Positions 11,160 through 22,449 of a stretch of DNA of 64,000 bases are shown here, piece after piece. Within the stretch, counting starts at the first letter, position 1. The number at the start of each line of letters is the position of its first letter. The notes below the pieces were generated by a model. It saw nothing but the letters and a program-made list of their open reading frames with translations, did not search any database and was not told where the DNA came from. The stretch comes from Ilyonectria destructans (taxonomy: Eukaryota > Ascomycota > Sordariomycetes > Hypocreales > Nectriaceae): assembly GCA_020740775.1 (NCBI GenBank), contig JAHEWK010000010.1, positions 620,001-684,000 on the forward strand, written 5' to 3'. Made by a program: the position numbers and the translations under genes.

Positions 11160-12406
11160 TCAAGGCAGAGGGCTCGCGTGCGAGTGGGTGTCATCGAGCC
11201 CTGCATCGGAGAGGTGGGCTTGGGCTTGCTCCTGAGCACGCTGATGCTCAGCCATGCCCTCTGGCGTACGGAGGTACTCGTCATACTCTGCAACTCGCAT
11301 ACCGAGCTCCTTAGCAGCGGCTTCGATTCTTGCGAGGTGCCTTTCCCTCCGAGAGAAACCAACAACATCGCCCATGGCCTGGGTGACCAGACGCCTAGTC
11401 GGATCAGTCAAGCCCCAATGGGCCATGTCCGGAAAAGCGGCCATAGTGACAGTAGCGGGGGAAAGCTGAGGCATGGTGGGCACTGTTTGGGAGATGCCCG
11501 GGGCGGCGTGGGGCATTGGCGGGAGCGGAACCGGCGTCTGCTGATAGAGCAGGGTGGGCTGGTGTGCCACGGACACGGCAGAGCCAAAGATGGTCTGTGC
11601 CTGAGGGTGGTTGTTCTCTGTGAGGTGTCAGAGGCGGTTTCAGGTTGGGCAGTGAATCATAAACGCGAGGACGCGACGGGTTGCGCCGTGACGCGGGTTG
11701 CGCTGCGACGCGACGGGGATGAAAGTGAGGGCAAGCAAGTTGACGAAGTTGACTGACCATGAAACGTGCATCTCGCCCCACTAGCATTGAACCAGCAGTT
11801 CGTGCAACTACCGCACATTTGACCGTCGTAGACGACGCATTGGTTCCATGGCCCATGGCCTTTGTGGCAGTTCTTGCATGGCCGCGCAACTTGTTCGCCC
11901 GTGACGTGGGCGAGCATTGCCTCGACATTGCTACGTCGTTCCATGTTGAGCCTTTGTCCCGTCCGCCGCTGGCCGGGATCGCGCAAGGCCTCTTCGCACG
12001 CCAGCTTTTTGCATAGGGCGCTATCGATCTTGATTGAATCTCCGTATATTTCCAGTGCCACGTCTCCGGCGGTGCGGGTGGGCGGGTTCTCCGTCTGGTT
12101 TATGGGCGTGGGGAAGCTGGCGACATTTGGGCTGGCTTCGGAGTTGAGACCAACGCCGATGGCGGAATTGTCGTCGCCGCCGCCGCCATCGCCGTCTTCT
12201 TCATCGTGGGCGATTGAGACTTTGAGATCCTGCGCATCGACGGCGACGTTGGACGCGGCGTCCTGGGCGAGTTGCTCAAGCTGCTCCTGGGCGACGCTGG
12301 AGAAGGAGGAGTTGCGGCTAACACTCCTCCGACCGGCGTTGCTGGCGCTACTGGCATTGCTGGCGACGGCGAGCTTGACCACCTTGGACCGCGCCCGGAC
12401 CGGCAT
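11160..12406 (-). CDS. Cysteine-rich nuclear-type protein, DUF3716-like
   Basis: Two exons (12406-11758 and 11617-11160; intron donor GTCAGT, acceptor CACAG) encode 368 aa. The first 170 residues are low-complexity Ser, Ala and acidic sequence. Residues 175-216 carry a compact cysteine module, Cys177, 180, 190, 198, 201, 204 and 213, read as C-x2-C-x9-C-x7-C-x2-C-x2-C-x8-C, with the string CGSCTNCWFNASGARC. This resembles the fungal DUF3716 family, whose members often sit in nuclear or chromatin-related proteins; the function is unknown. The C-terminal 150 residues are Pro/Gln-rich, then a charged helix (RRERHLARIEAAAKELGMRV). Zinc binding and a nuclear role are inferences from the cysteine spacing. 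The start is the first in-frame ATG; a further upstream exon cannot be excluded. Confidence 0.75.
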
Positions 12407-12936
12407 CGCAGGCGTGGTGTCGTCGCCGTCGCAGGCGGGATTCGAATCGCGGGTCGCAATAGACGATGTTGCGAGGCCCTCTCAAAGGATGCGTCGGGCC
12501 GGACGGTGGGGTGGCGTTAGATTGGGACTGGATGTTTGACAACTGGGGACAACTGGGAGCAGCTGCAACGAAGTGACGAGGTACGAAGTACAAATGTTAA
12601 GGCTAATTCTAAAGAGGGAGGAAGCAGGCGCGCCCACCTGCAGGGACTAGGTTCCGGCGGGGCCGCAGTACAGTGTGCTTTTGGCGCATACATGTCGTAC
12701 TTCGCACCGCACCAGGCTGCGTCGCTTTATACTGGCCGACGGATCTCTCACTCTCACTTTTACCTTAGCCTTCACAGGTTCAACAACTTGGCAGGTCTGC
12801 ATGTAATTATTTGCTGGCATTGGTTTCCTTTTTCTATCTCTCTTCGTTTTCATCTTCATCTTCGTCTTCGTCTTCGTCCTTCATAATCGTCCTCATACCA
12901 TTCACCCCCACTTTCCGTCTCTCCACCGTCCTTGGT
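12407..12936. other. Spacer between cdc123 and the DUF3716-like gene
   Basis: This stretch holds the 3' end of cdc123 and the promoter of the downstream DUF3716-like gene, both on the minus strand. A TTCATC/TTCGTC hexamer tract lies at 12848-12880. No separate gene is seen. Confidence 0.6.
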
Positions 12937-14172
12937 CTACCTCGTCGCATTTCCTGCATTTTCCCATATCCCATCCCCTCGCCCTTCAGTAATCTCCTTC
13001 CATTGCATCGCAAACTCTCGTAATCCTCCTGAGCCCGCCATACTCGCATCAACCACCTCCTTGGGTAGCTTATGCGCCGAGTACAGTGGGCTACTAAAGT
13101 TGTAGGCTGCGGGGTCGTCCTTTTCGATGATTCGAAACTCGGGTCCCAGCTCAGGTCGATACTCAATATCGTCCTCGTCCTCTCCCTCTGTGACCGTCTC
13201 ATCGCCGCTAACCTCTTCTCCGGCTTCGGTGCTCGCAGATCCATACAGGGGTCTGGGGACCTCCATCTCCAGCAACTCTTGCCAGGTGAAAAGCAGGCCG
13301 TCCGTCCGAGGCGCCCACGGGTTGATATCCATGAGTCTCACTTTGCCCAAACCATCCTTCTCAAATGAGTTTTCGGGCACATAAATGTCGAACGCGAAAC
13401 TGGCATCAGGAAATGTAAACCTCAACTTTTCCTTGAAGAAGGTCTTGATCTTCTTCCAGAGCTGTGGTCGGATTCCCTCCAGGAAGGCGTAATGGTTGAG
13501 GTCCCGCTGCGTAATGCCGATGAGCGTGCGATGCTTGACAAAACAACGGAATTCCAGGGCAACGTGCGGCGAGAAAAATGGTCGCAGAACGAGGACGGGG
13601 GTGTGTGGCCGCGAAAGCGGTGGTGGAGTGCAGTCGTCGAAGGCGTGGTCGAGGTCGTGAGACACAAAGGACGATGACTTGAGGAGTAGGTAGATGTCGT
13701 TTGGAGAGGTGCACTTGAGCGTGTTCTGATGAGGCGATATCCACTTGGCATCCTTTGGTGACGACCAGTTCAACTTGGGTGCCACGGCACCACCGAGTTC
13801 CGCGATCTTGTCCTTGATCATCTGGTGGGTCTCGGGGAATCTCAAGTTTGGTGGTAGTGGTTCGGGCTCATCATCGTCGTCATCTGAAGATTCCGGGTCC
13901 CTAGCGGGCGCCTTAAACGTCGTGTTCCCTGCGGAATGCCATTCTTCCTCTGGCTCATCTCTCCTGTCGTCGTCGTCGGCCAGGACGATACCGTCCTCGT
14001 GAAGGTATTCGACAAAGGACCGAGGCAAAGGAATAATCCGCGACTTTAGGCAAGAGCTTCGGTACTTGGGAAACCAGGAATCGTATGAGCAGTTCTGAAT
14101 GTGATCCTTGGTGACCGGTGGGAAGACGACCTCGCCCTCGTCGCCCGCGGGGGCATCTGGAAAGTGAGGCAT
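12937..14172 (-). CDS. cdc123: Cdc123 (D123), eIF2 assembly chaperone
   Basis: One exon of 411 aa. Cdc123 promotes assembly of the translation initiation factor eIF2 by joining its gamma subunit to the alpha-beta partners, in the cytosol; loss stops the cell cycle in yeast. D123-family landmarks are the N-terminal block with HIQNCSYDSWFPKYR (residues 24-38), the core LEFRCFVKHRTLIGITQRD (206-224), and VRLMDINPWAPRTDGLLFTW (278-297), which forms part of the ATP-grasp-like site. An acidic stretch rich in Asp and Glu lies at 66-105. The frame is open 60 codons further upstream, but I start at 14172 because family members begin just before the CSY block and the upstream extension looks non-coding. 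It shares a 408-bp intergenic region with divergent cwc21. Confidence 0.93.
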   Translation of the reverse strand: MPHFPDAPAGDEGEVVFPPVTKDHIQNCSYDSWFPKYRSSCLKSRIIPLPRSFVEYLHEDGIVLADDDDRRDEPEEEWHSAGNTTFKAPARDPESSDDDDDEPEPLPPNLRFPETHQMIKDKIAELGGAVAPKLNWSSPKDAKWISPHQNTLKCTSPNDIYLLLKSSSFVSHDLDHAFDDCTPPPLSRPHTPVLVLRPFFSPHVALEFRCFVKHRTLIGITQRDLNHYAFLEGIRPQLWKKIKTFFKEKLRFTFPDASFAFDIYVPENSFEKDGLGKVRLMDINPWAPRTDGLLFTWQELLEMEVPRPLYGSASTEAGEEVSGDETVTEGEDEDDIEYRPELGPEFRIIEKDDPAAYNFSSPLYSAHKLPKEVVDASMAGSGGLREFAMQWKEITEGRGDGIWENAGNATR

Positions 14173-14580
14173 TGCTGTGTTTTGTAGGATGAAAATGCCA
14201 ACAGAATAATTTGAACTAGGATGGCACGGGTGTCCTTGGCATTTAAGAGCTGCTTGGGAGATGTTAGGATTGAAGAATGACTCAAGCAGTACGAACGAGA
14301 TGCCTTGAGTCACACTTAATAAACATGCTGTAGAAATTATTCGACTCTTCATCAGCGGCGAAGAATTACCCCACCATCCATTATCAATTCTGCCGCCACT
14401 ATCGCTCTATCTGCGCCTCACCGCCCGCCAGGGTCCTGCGTCACTGGCCCCACTATTCAGCCCATCCAAGCCTCTATCCTCCAACGACGCAGCTTTCCTT
14501 CGCCGATTCCTTCGAGCTGAGAAGAAGCCGTCTGCACAACACCCACAAATCCAACTACACGGCTCGACCCCTCTACCATA
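14173..14580. promoter_or_regulatory. Divergent promoter, cdc123 and cwc21
   Basis: The 408 bp between two start codons pointing away from each other must carry both promoters. No recognised factor site stands out. Confidence 0.6.
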
Positions 14581-15138
14581 ATGTCTGACAACGTCGGCCT
14601 CACCACTCCCCGTGGTAGCGGCACCTCTGGCTATGTCCAGCGCAACCTCGCCCACATGAGGCCCCGCGACTTCGGCGCGCCCTACCCCAAGGACCTGGAC
14701 AGTTTGCGACACAAGCAGCGACAACCGGACAAGGGCATTCTCGAACACGATCGCAAACGAGAGGTCGAAGTCAAGGTCTTTGACTTGAGAGACAAGCTTG
14801 AGGAGGACGAGTATGTCGGCCGATCCTGAAAGACCCGACGCGACATGCTAATTGGAACCAGGGTCGATGAAGATGAGATCGAGCGACAATGCGACGAACT
14901 CCGACAAAAGCTACTCGCCGAGATGAATTCCGGAAGGAAAGGCTCCGGCCCCCGCAAGGCCTTCAAGGAGCACCAGGTCCACGAGATGGCCGATGCCAAG
15001 ATCAAGGAGAGCGAGCGTCTACGGAGGGCCTTGAAGATCAGCTCCGACTACGAAGAGGGCAGCCACTGGAAGCGACAAGAGGAGAGGTTACGCAGCGCCT
15101 TGGAGAAGGAAGATGGGGGAGATGAGAAGAAGGATTAA
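14581..15138 (+). CDS. cwc21: Pre-mRNA splicing factor Cwc21
   Basis: Two exons (14581-14810 and 14862-15138; donor GTATGT, acceptor ACCAG) give 168 aa. Cwc21 is a small spliceosomal protein near Prp8 and Snu114 that acts around the catalytic centre; its N-terminal region is shared with animal SRm300/SRRM2. Visible here are the conserved opening [20 protein letters not shown], the strings [16 protein letters not shown] and [17 protein letters not shown], and the cwf21 domain at about residues 62-100 ending in [11 protein letters not shown]. The C-terminus is Lys- and Glu-rich and probably helical. The length fits fungal orthologues. It is divergent from cdc123. Confidence 0.93.
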
Positions 15139-16196
15139 GCACACCGCCTCGTCGACAATCCAGACAGACGAGCGCCTCTTGGGTCGGTTCCGGGGATGCA
15201 ACGAGGGACAAGGGGCGACACAGCCTGCCGCTGCCGCGGGGCAAAGCGTCTGAGACACTACTTGAGGCTGAGACTGAACCGCTTTCATTGCGATTTAGGC
15301 ACATGCTGTTTCGGTTATTTCTCTCCGGTTGCGCATGGATCTCTGCAGGTCAAGCGGAACAGTACATCCGGTTTCCAGTGTCACCTTGTCTTTATCCCCG
15401 TGGGAGAACACTCAACTTCGATTTTTATTTTATTTTTGGTGGGAAAATGGAGTTAAGGAGTACACATAGGGATTTCAAATATTCGAGATTCTCGTCGTTG
15501 TCCCTCTCACATTCAGCACGAGCCGATGATCGACGTTCAGGAGACGCAACCTCCACAACTACCACGACCAGTATTGCACATGGGTAATACCAGAAGTTTC
15601 AGCAGTATTAAATTTGGGTTCCCTGCAGGTTTGGCGGTCGCGATTGGAACAGGGGCCAGTTTCAAACTTATTGTTGAGTATGACCATGGGTAGTATTGCA
15701 GGGTAGGCATTATATAGGTACTAAGCTCACGGTTTAGCACAACAATGAGTGCTTCGTATAAAGTGTATACATTTACTTCCTTGTCTCTGGCTGGGTATGT
15801 TTTTTTTTGGGTCGTTTAATTTTGTTGTTCGTGAACACGACTGTCTTGTCTTGTTCGTTTCTACCTCGTTTTTGGGACTGGTACAATAAGGTGACATGAA
15901 ATGGAATTTGTCATTTCACGTAGTCCAAAAATATGAATACTGGTTATCTGATATAAGTTCGTCTGCTCAATTAGCCCAAGGATTAGGTACCCAATTCCCA
16001 AGTTTTCCAATGTCCCTCTATCTGATGCCCAGCCCGTTGAGATTCATGCATGAAGGAGTCCAGGGTATGTGACGTGGCGCACCATGAGCTTCAGCCACAA
16101 TTTTGCCTCCCGCTCCCCCCAGAGCTTCTTTGAACCGTACACGTCACTAAGACCACCACCTCAAGGTGTCTACAACGAATTGTTCACCAACACACC
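15139..16196. other. Spacer between cwc21 and use1
   Basis: This contains the 3' UTR of cwc21 and the promoter of use1. The middle part (15780-15960) is T- and A-rich. One GGTACC palindrome is at 15986-15991. No gene is seen. Confidence 0.6.
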
Positions 16197-17377
16197 ATGG
16201 CGCGATTATCGCAAGCCCCAGGTGCCCCCCTCAACCGAAGCGCCATAGATTCGGCTTCGTCGGAGCTGGGCCATCTGCTCCTGCGCTTGCAGCAGACCAT
16301 CCTCCACGCCGATCCAGATCGCGAACGAAGGCTGAGGACCAGCGAGTTTGAGAGGGCTCGAGTAGCAGCTGTGAGCACCCACTGCGACGACGCAACACAA
16401 CGCGCATGAGCCGGCGATACTGAAACTTTTCACACAGAACCTCGAGTATGCGCGGACATCCCTCACGAAACTGGAACACGATGCCTTGGGGATTAAGGCC
16501 CCAGGCCGGAGGTCAGAGGTGCAAGGGGACCTGAACCGGAAGAGGGAGCTACTTGACCTGCTGCTAGATCGACTGGAAGACTTGCGAGAGGTACATACTG
16601 TTTGATGCCGAAGGAAAGCACATGCTGACCAAACCATAGATGGCTATTCGCGACGATGACGACGACGACGGCAGTTCTGACGGGGAAGACATCCTCTCGG
16701 AAATAATACCAACGCCTAGCGAGAGTATTGTCGACTCGATATCCACAGACATGGGGTCAGAAGGTTCTAGTCAAGACGACCCTATAGAACCAGAGCCACC
16801 AGAGATGCCACCCGCGACAGCCCCCGAGCTAGAAACAGCAGCACCAATAGCATCATCAATGCCAGGCCCTGAACCGGCACGATCACCAGACACGGTCCCC
16901 GAACCTCTCACTCAACAAGATCCAACTCAAACAACACAGATGCTCCGTACCCGTGGCGGAGCATCATCTTCCGCAACATCTGCACACTCCACAGCGCGCG
17001 CCGCCCTCTTTTCCAACCGCAGCAAACCCTCTTCCCCACAGACCTCAACCGCGACGGCGGAGGCCATCCTAGACCGCCAGCGCGCCGAGCAGGACGAGCT
17101 ATCCAACTCCATCCTCAAGATGGCAGGTGCCCTCAAGGAGAGCTCGCAGCGCTTCTCGAACACGCTCGAGTCTGACAAGGAGGTGCTCAGTCGCGCGGGC
17201 GACGGCATGGAGAAGACGGAGCTGGGCATGGAGGCAGCCCAAGGGCGGATGGGCACGCTGAGAAAGATGACAGAGGGGCAGGGGTGGTGGGGAAGGATGA
17301 TATTATTTGCATGGGTGTATGGACTCATGGTTGCATTGATTTTGCTGGTGTTTGTGATGCCCAAGTTGAGGTTCTGA
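16197..17377 (+). CDS. use1: Use1-type SNARE of the ER
   Basis: Three exons (16197-16370, 16438-16590, 16640-17377) encode 354 aa. Use1 is a tail-anchored SNARE at the ER that works with Ufe1, Sec20, Sec22 and the Dsl1 tether in retrograde Golgi-to-ER transport. The N-terminal part (residues 1-110) is helical with LLLRLQQTILHAD and LEYARTSLTKLEHDALG. Residues 115-235 form a long acidic and Pro/Thr-rich linker. The SNARE-like helix spans about 250-320 (AILDRQRAEQDELSNSILKM, then SSQRFSNTLESDKEVLSRA). A single hydrophobic anchor lies at about 327-349, with only five residues after it. Exon 3 begins exactly at an in-frame ATG, so a shorter product lacking the N-terminal helices is conceivable. 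It is convergent with the BRCT gene. Confidence 0.9.
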
Positions 17378-17803
17378 GAAACGCACGAATGGGATCATGA
17401 CTGTGCTATGACGGAGGGACGGCTTACTAAATGATATATACGGGATGTACGGATTAGCGATGTGATTGTTTTTGATATGGGATTAGAAATTGAACAACGA
17501 AGTCATCTTCTACCTGGTCCTGCGTCTGCTCGAAAACTGCTGCTAAGTTGTGAGACTATGCTTTCCTTCCGCCGTTAGATGAAGAGTGAGGACCAGTTGT
17601 CTTAACGAGACTAGTTCCTGAGGTAGTAGCTGGGGAATTGGCATGTATTATGATTCACCTACTCGTGAAACTCTGAACTATTGGATCCCGAGAGGCGAAC
17701 GGAGCGTGTGGCCTGCGGTCGGGACCCTGAAGATCAGATGTGCTTCTAGAAATAAGCCGGATACCTGAGTTTCATCCACCTCAACAATGACCACCTCCAA
17801 TCC
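17378..17803. other. Convergent 3' spacer, use1 and BRCT gene
   Basis: The 426 bp between two stop codons facing each other should hold both 3' UTRs and terminators. No other feature is seen. Confidence 0.6.
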
Positions 17804-19260
17804 TTAGTCCATCGCTTCTATCACCTCCATGAACTCCGCGTTGGAAAGTGATTCCTCCATCTGGAACTGTATCGCAGGGGACATCGAAGGCCCGGAATCC
17901 TCTAGACCTGGGATGTCCTGATCGTCGCATTCAGCATCCGCTGGTGACATGCATGTGGACTCATCTAGTGAGAACGCCTGGGATATGGTGGGAGAAAGCG
18001 TATCGATGACACTGCCTTCAGAATTAGTCACAGAGGTGTCTTGTGACATTGATTCGGAGTCCTCGCCAGGAACAGGGTTTGAGCTCTGAGTTTCACCGTG
18101 AACCTCTGAAGCTTGCTGAAGATTGTTCATCCCCCGGCCCCTCGAAAGGACATGTTCGTCGTCGGTATTGGGGGTCAAGGTACCAGCATCGAGAGGCTTC
18201 TCTTCAATGGGTACTGTCTCTAGAGGTGGCCACGGAAGCCCTCGAAGTTCTGCGTTGACCTCACGGCAGTAGTCGTAGTCAAAGCGAAGACGTCGCCCAA
18301 CTGGTTTGCCGCCTGCCTGTCTAGAAAATCAGGAACTAAAATTGGTATGTAAACCGAGGGCAAGACTTACCGGCGGAGCATACTGGAAGAATGAGGTCGG
18401 CATCGTCTCCATCTTGATAACACGGTCCTCCCAGTCAACTCCCGTCTTGATCCGAAAAAACTCCATGAATAAGTCCATCTCGGCGCGCCACTTTCCAGAA
18501 CATGGACTAGGTCGGTGGTAGCTGGGTTGGCTATTGCCCCTTTTCTTCAGAAACTTGGCTGTGAACCAATAGAGCCGCGGTTTCGCGTCAGACTCCCACA
18601 GCTTTGTCTTTTTGTTGGCGGAAGATCAGAACGGGAGGATAGGTCAACTTACACAAAGGGTGTATTTCTGCCCGAATTCTCCAGCAACTTCATCATCGCG
18701 GGTCAGTTCAATTTGGTAAGGAAAGAAGTCTCGATCAATGTAAATGTGAAAGAAGTCTGGGTCAGTTAGGATCGCACATGGTACAAGATAGTTGGACAGG
18801 GAGCTGCGCACTGGTATTGACGAACTTCTCGCCGTCTTTCTTCCCCTTCTCAATCCTCGCATGCTCTCTTTTAGATGCATTCTGCTTCGCGAGGATGTTT
18901 CGCATTGAATACTCCGTTTCTGGCAGCCTCTTCTCCTGGACCGTCGAGAACTCGAACCAGTCATAGTGGACGATGTGGAAGCGCTTGCCACGTTTTAGAG
19001 CGTCTTTGACTGTGCGGCTGTCAGCTCCATACCCTAGAAATGAAGTAAATGCGACAACGAATTGACGATATAGTACCCCGGGGGACTCTCTTGTTGAACT
19101 GCTCTCGCGTGCACAAGAGATGCGTGGCGTCCTCATCAAAAGCCTCGGTGAACTCTCCCTTGCGAATCTGAGTCCAACGTTTGAGATTGTCGACAGTTAA
19201 TTGGCCTGGAAGAGGACCGGCCGCAGCGAGGATGCGATTCTTGAAGATTTGGCGAGGCAT
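17804..19260 (-). CDS. BRCT-domain protein conserved in filamentous fungi
   Basis: Five exons (19260-19077, 19009-18812, 18756-18653, 18601-18371, 18316-17804) give 409 aa. The N-terminus, MPRQIFKNRILAAAGPLPGQ onward to about residue 95, is a BRCT fold: it has the THLLC strand and the HIVHYDWFEF motif with its conserved Trp. BRCT domains read phosphopeptides in DNA-damage and cell-cycle proteins, so a nuclear role is likely. The middle (about 115-270, with FGQKYTLCLWES, YWFTAKFLKKRGNSQPSYHRP and KWRAEMDLFMEFF) is highly typical of an uncharacterised ascomycete family. The last 140 residues are acidic and Ser/Thr-rich, probably disordered. All junctions keep frame. The acceptor of the last intron is the ACAG next to GCAGGC, not the CTAG just upstream, because only that keeps frame. 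Confidence 0.9.
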
Positions 19261-19699
19261 TGGGATGAAAGCCCTCTTACTGAGGAAGGTTGGAGTTTGG
19301 AGAGAAGATGAAAGAAGGCAATAAGAGTTGGAGAGGGCTAAAAATGTAGATAGAGAACGAAAAAGAGTTAGCAGTTATGACACCATAAGACTTAGAGTAG
19401 TGAATTAAATAGGCACAGGAAGAAATCCTAAGGGAAAATGTGATGGAGCAGAGGGAGAGAAGACTAGGAGTCGAGGTGGAGTGGCATCCCATGCTAAACA
19501 GAGAAGCAGCCCGACAAGAGACAGCCCACCTCGCAGACAAATAAAACGACCAAAAACTGAAAGTGGTGCAGAGAACAGGAAACGGAGCATTTGGCAGACT
19601 CTAAGGAATAACGTGATGACCTCATTCTCCACGGATTCACAGCATGAGATTGGGCTGGCACTTCCTTGTGATCAACAAAGTTAACTTTTACATCGATAC
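19261..19699. other. Spacer between trpC and the BRCT gene
   Basis: This is the promoter of the BRCT gene and the 3' end of trpC, both on the minus strand. It is purine-rich on the plus strand (CT-rich on the coding strand), as expected for a fungal leader. No gene is seen. Confidence 0.6.
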
Positions 19700-22038
19700 C
19701 TATCGAATTGATTTTGCCGCCTTAATAAACGCCTCAATCTTGGTAAGGCTCTGCTTTCCATCCTCCTCGACACCACTGCTCACATCAACTCCAACCACCC
19801 GCTCGCTCAACGGACCCAGAGCCTTGACAGCTTCGGCGACGTTATCCGGGTTTAAGCCTCCAGCCAGGAAGACTCTGAGCTCGGGGTCGCTCTCGAGGAC
19901 TGCTTTGACGTTGGAAACATCAAGGAGTTTGCCAGAACCGGAGCCCGAGTCAAGGAGGGGAATCGTGTGGTAGCCACGGCGGCCAACGCCAACCTGACCG
20001 GGCTTGAAGCATCGGATCACGGGCACAGGGATGAGGCTTGCCCACTCAATGGGCTCATCACCGTGAAGCTGCACTAGGTCTAGGTTATACTGCTTTTGTT
20101 TTTCTAAAACGTCGCCCAGAGGCTGGTTTTGGAAGATGCCCACGAGCTGGGTTCGCTTGCTGCCAAGCCTCGTAGCGGCTTCCGCAAAGAAGTCGGTAGC
20201 CTTCACGTTAGACGTTGGCGTCTCGGTCTTGGACTCGGGAGTGCCATTTTTTGAGTGTACCGCCTCTGAAATGGAAAGGGCCGTTTCGTGAGATATGCAA
20301 CGCTTCGCGCCAGGGACGAGGCAGATGCCTACAAAGCTTGCACCCGATTCAACAGCCTTTGTCGCAGCCTCAGCGCTTCGAGTGCCGCAGATCTTGGCAA
20401 GCACAGGAGTAGCAGGCTTATTCTCGGCTTGTGGGTTAGATCCGGAACAGAGTTGGGAGATGAAAACACTGGCGTCGGGGGCCCTCATGATCGCCTCGCC
20501 AACGAGAACGGCGTTGATGCCATCGTTCTTACACATCACAACATCCTCATGACTGTTGATGCCGCTGAGAGCACAGATGATAGTGGTGTCAGGCACCATA
20601 CTGCGTAGTCGGCTTGTGGTGTTGAGGTCGACCTCGAAGCTCTCGAGATTTCGGTTGTTGACGCCAATGACCTTGGAGCCCAACTTGACCGCAATGGTCA
20701 TCTCATCAGCGGTCTGGACCTCAACCAACGGTTCCATTCCCAAGGAGAGGGAGTACTTGTAGAGTCGCTCGAGCAGCTCGGTCTCCAGCATCTTCACAAT
20801 GAGGAGGACGGTATCTGCACCCGCCAACCTAGCCTCGAGGATCTGGTACTCATCAAATATGAACTCCTTTCGGAGAATGGCCGGTCGGTTGGGCATGCCA
20901 TCCAAAACTTGACGGACGGCTCTGAGATCCTCAATGCTACCCTTGAACCATTCAGGCTCAGTGAGCACTGAGATGACACTGGCTCCAGCTAATGCGTATT
21001 TCCGAGCCTGGGTGGGGGCGCTGATGTCTAGGTTGAAAACGCCCTTGGAAGGCGAGGCACGCTTGATCTCTGCCATCAACGAGACATCGAAGGGAGACTG
21101 CCGTAGCCGACTGACGAACGGGATCTGGGGAGGAGCGCCGTTCAGATCGTAGGCAGCTTGCAGGTCAGACATCCTCTGGGACGGGATCTTCTTTTGGGCC
21201 TCAACGGCGGCCTTTCGGTTGTCGTATATTTGTTGCAAGATGTTGTTCTTCTTAGGCGGTGCCGAGTCTTTGGCCACACCCTTGGTGGTAGCCGACTGTT
21301 GGATGCGAGTGTTCTCCTCCCAAGTGCCACCCTGCATGTGAAGGAAGTTGGTGATCATGGCACGGCCACCTTCGGTCAAGATACTCTCGGGATGAAATTG
21401 AACACCTTCAATGGAGTACTCCTTGTGACGCACACCCTGGATGACGCCGGGGGAGCCATCAGGCTTGGCCACCCAGGAGCTGACCTCCAGACATTCGGGC
21501 AAGGTAAGATAGGTACCTGCGAGAGAATGGTAGCGGGTAACTGGAATACCTTGCTTGAGCCCGGCAAATACGCCCTTGGCATCATGCGTCAAGGGGGAGG
21601 TCTTGCCGTGGAGCCACTCTCCGGCAGAGGTCACTTCTCCACCGTAGACGTCGAAGATACACTGCCTGAGGGAGTGTAAGCGGTCTTCACAGACAAAGAA
21701 AGATGGAATTTAACCTACAAGCCCATGCAAACCCCCAAGATGGGGACCTTGCCCGCGAAGTGGCGGATGACATCACGGCTCACGCCAGAGTCGGTCTCGG
21801 GATGGCCAGGTCCAGGGCTGATGATGATCTGGGTAGGCTTCTTCTTCTCTAGCTCCTCCACAGTAATCTTGTCATTTCGGACGACGTGGACCGTGGCGCC
21901 TGCAAGCACAAGGTATTGGTAAATGTTCCAGGTGAAAGAGTCGTAGTTGTCAATGAGGATCAAGTTGGACGCCGACGGGATTGGCGGGGAAGGGTCTGCC
22001 TGGTGAGGCGAGTGGTCGATGATGTCCGCGGAACCCAT
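19700..22038 (-). CDS. trpC: Trifunctional tryptophan synthesis enzyme TrpC
   Basis: Two exons (22038-21719 and 21665-19700; donor GTAGGT, acceptor CTCAG) encode 761 aa, the normal size for filamentous fungal TrpC/trp-1. It joins three activities: a class I glutamine amidotransferase (about residues 25-225) that feeds ammonia to anthranilate synthase component I, indole-3-glycerol-phosphate synthase (about 255-510), and phosphoribosylanthranilate isomerase (about 525-760). The amidotransferase shows [13 protein letters not shown], the nucleophile Cys104 in GVCMGLQ and the catalytic His in GVQFHPES. The synthase shows [11 protein letters not shown] and [11 protein letters not shown]. The isomerase shows [11 protein letters not shown] and [10 protein letters not shown]. 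All the key residues I can check are present, so all three activities should work. A TGACTCA element 89 bp upstream of the start suggests cross-pathway control by a Gcn4/CPC1-type bZIP factor. Confidence 0.97.
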
Positions 22039-22449
22039 CTTGGCTGGAAGGAATGTCCCCTTTTAACTCCTCGTGCGGATTCGTACAGTTTCCAAAGGAA
22101 ATCGTGAGCGTTGCTGGCGTGAATGGTGACTCAATCAAAGATGATGCGACGACGCCTTTGTAAAATCCAGCCGTGTGCGTGTGGGATTTAGCACTGTATT
22201 GCCTCTTGCTGGGGAAGGCAGCCAGCACAGTACAAATTCCGGGCTCCCACCCCGATTAAGCTCCGACCCTCCTCCGCCATCAATTGGCCGGCTCAACTTC
22301 GGACATCCTGAGCTCTCCCAAAAAGTTTACCTTGCCAGCCCCGAGCTCATCGCGATCAGGATCAGGCGCGTCAACAAAGCCGACTTTTTGCATCCCCAAC
22401 TTCAGGTAATGCATCGCATGCCACTGTCGCCCTCCTGACGCTTGCTGCA
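22039..22449. promoter_or_regulatory. Divergent promoter, trpC and nup188
   Basis: The 411 bp lie between start codons facing away from each other and must hold both promoters. The clearest element is TGACTCA at 22127-22133, nearer trpC. Confidence 0.65.
22127..22133. promoter_or_regulatory. TGACTCA, Gcn4/CPC1-type site
   Basis: This is an exact match to the palindromic core bound by the Gcn4/CPC1/CpcA bZIP regulator of general amino-acid control. It sits 89 bp before the trpC start. Fungal tryptophan genes are established targets of this control. A 7-bp match can arise by chance, but the position and gene fit. Confidence 0.7.

Noticed and set aside
14173..14352. Sixty-codon N-terminal extension of cdc123
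   Set aside because: In frame, but hydrophobic and unlike the family N-terminus; the ATG at 14172 matches the expected start.
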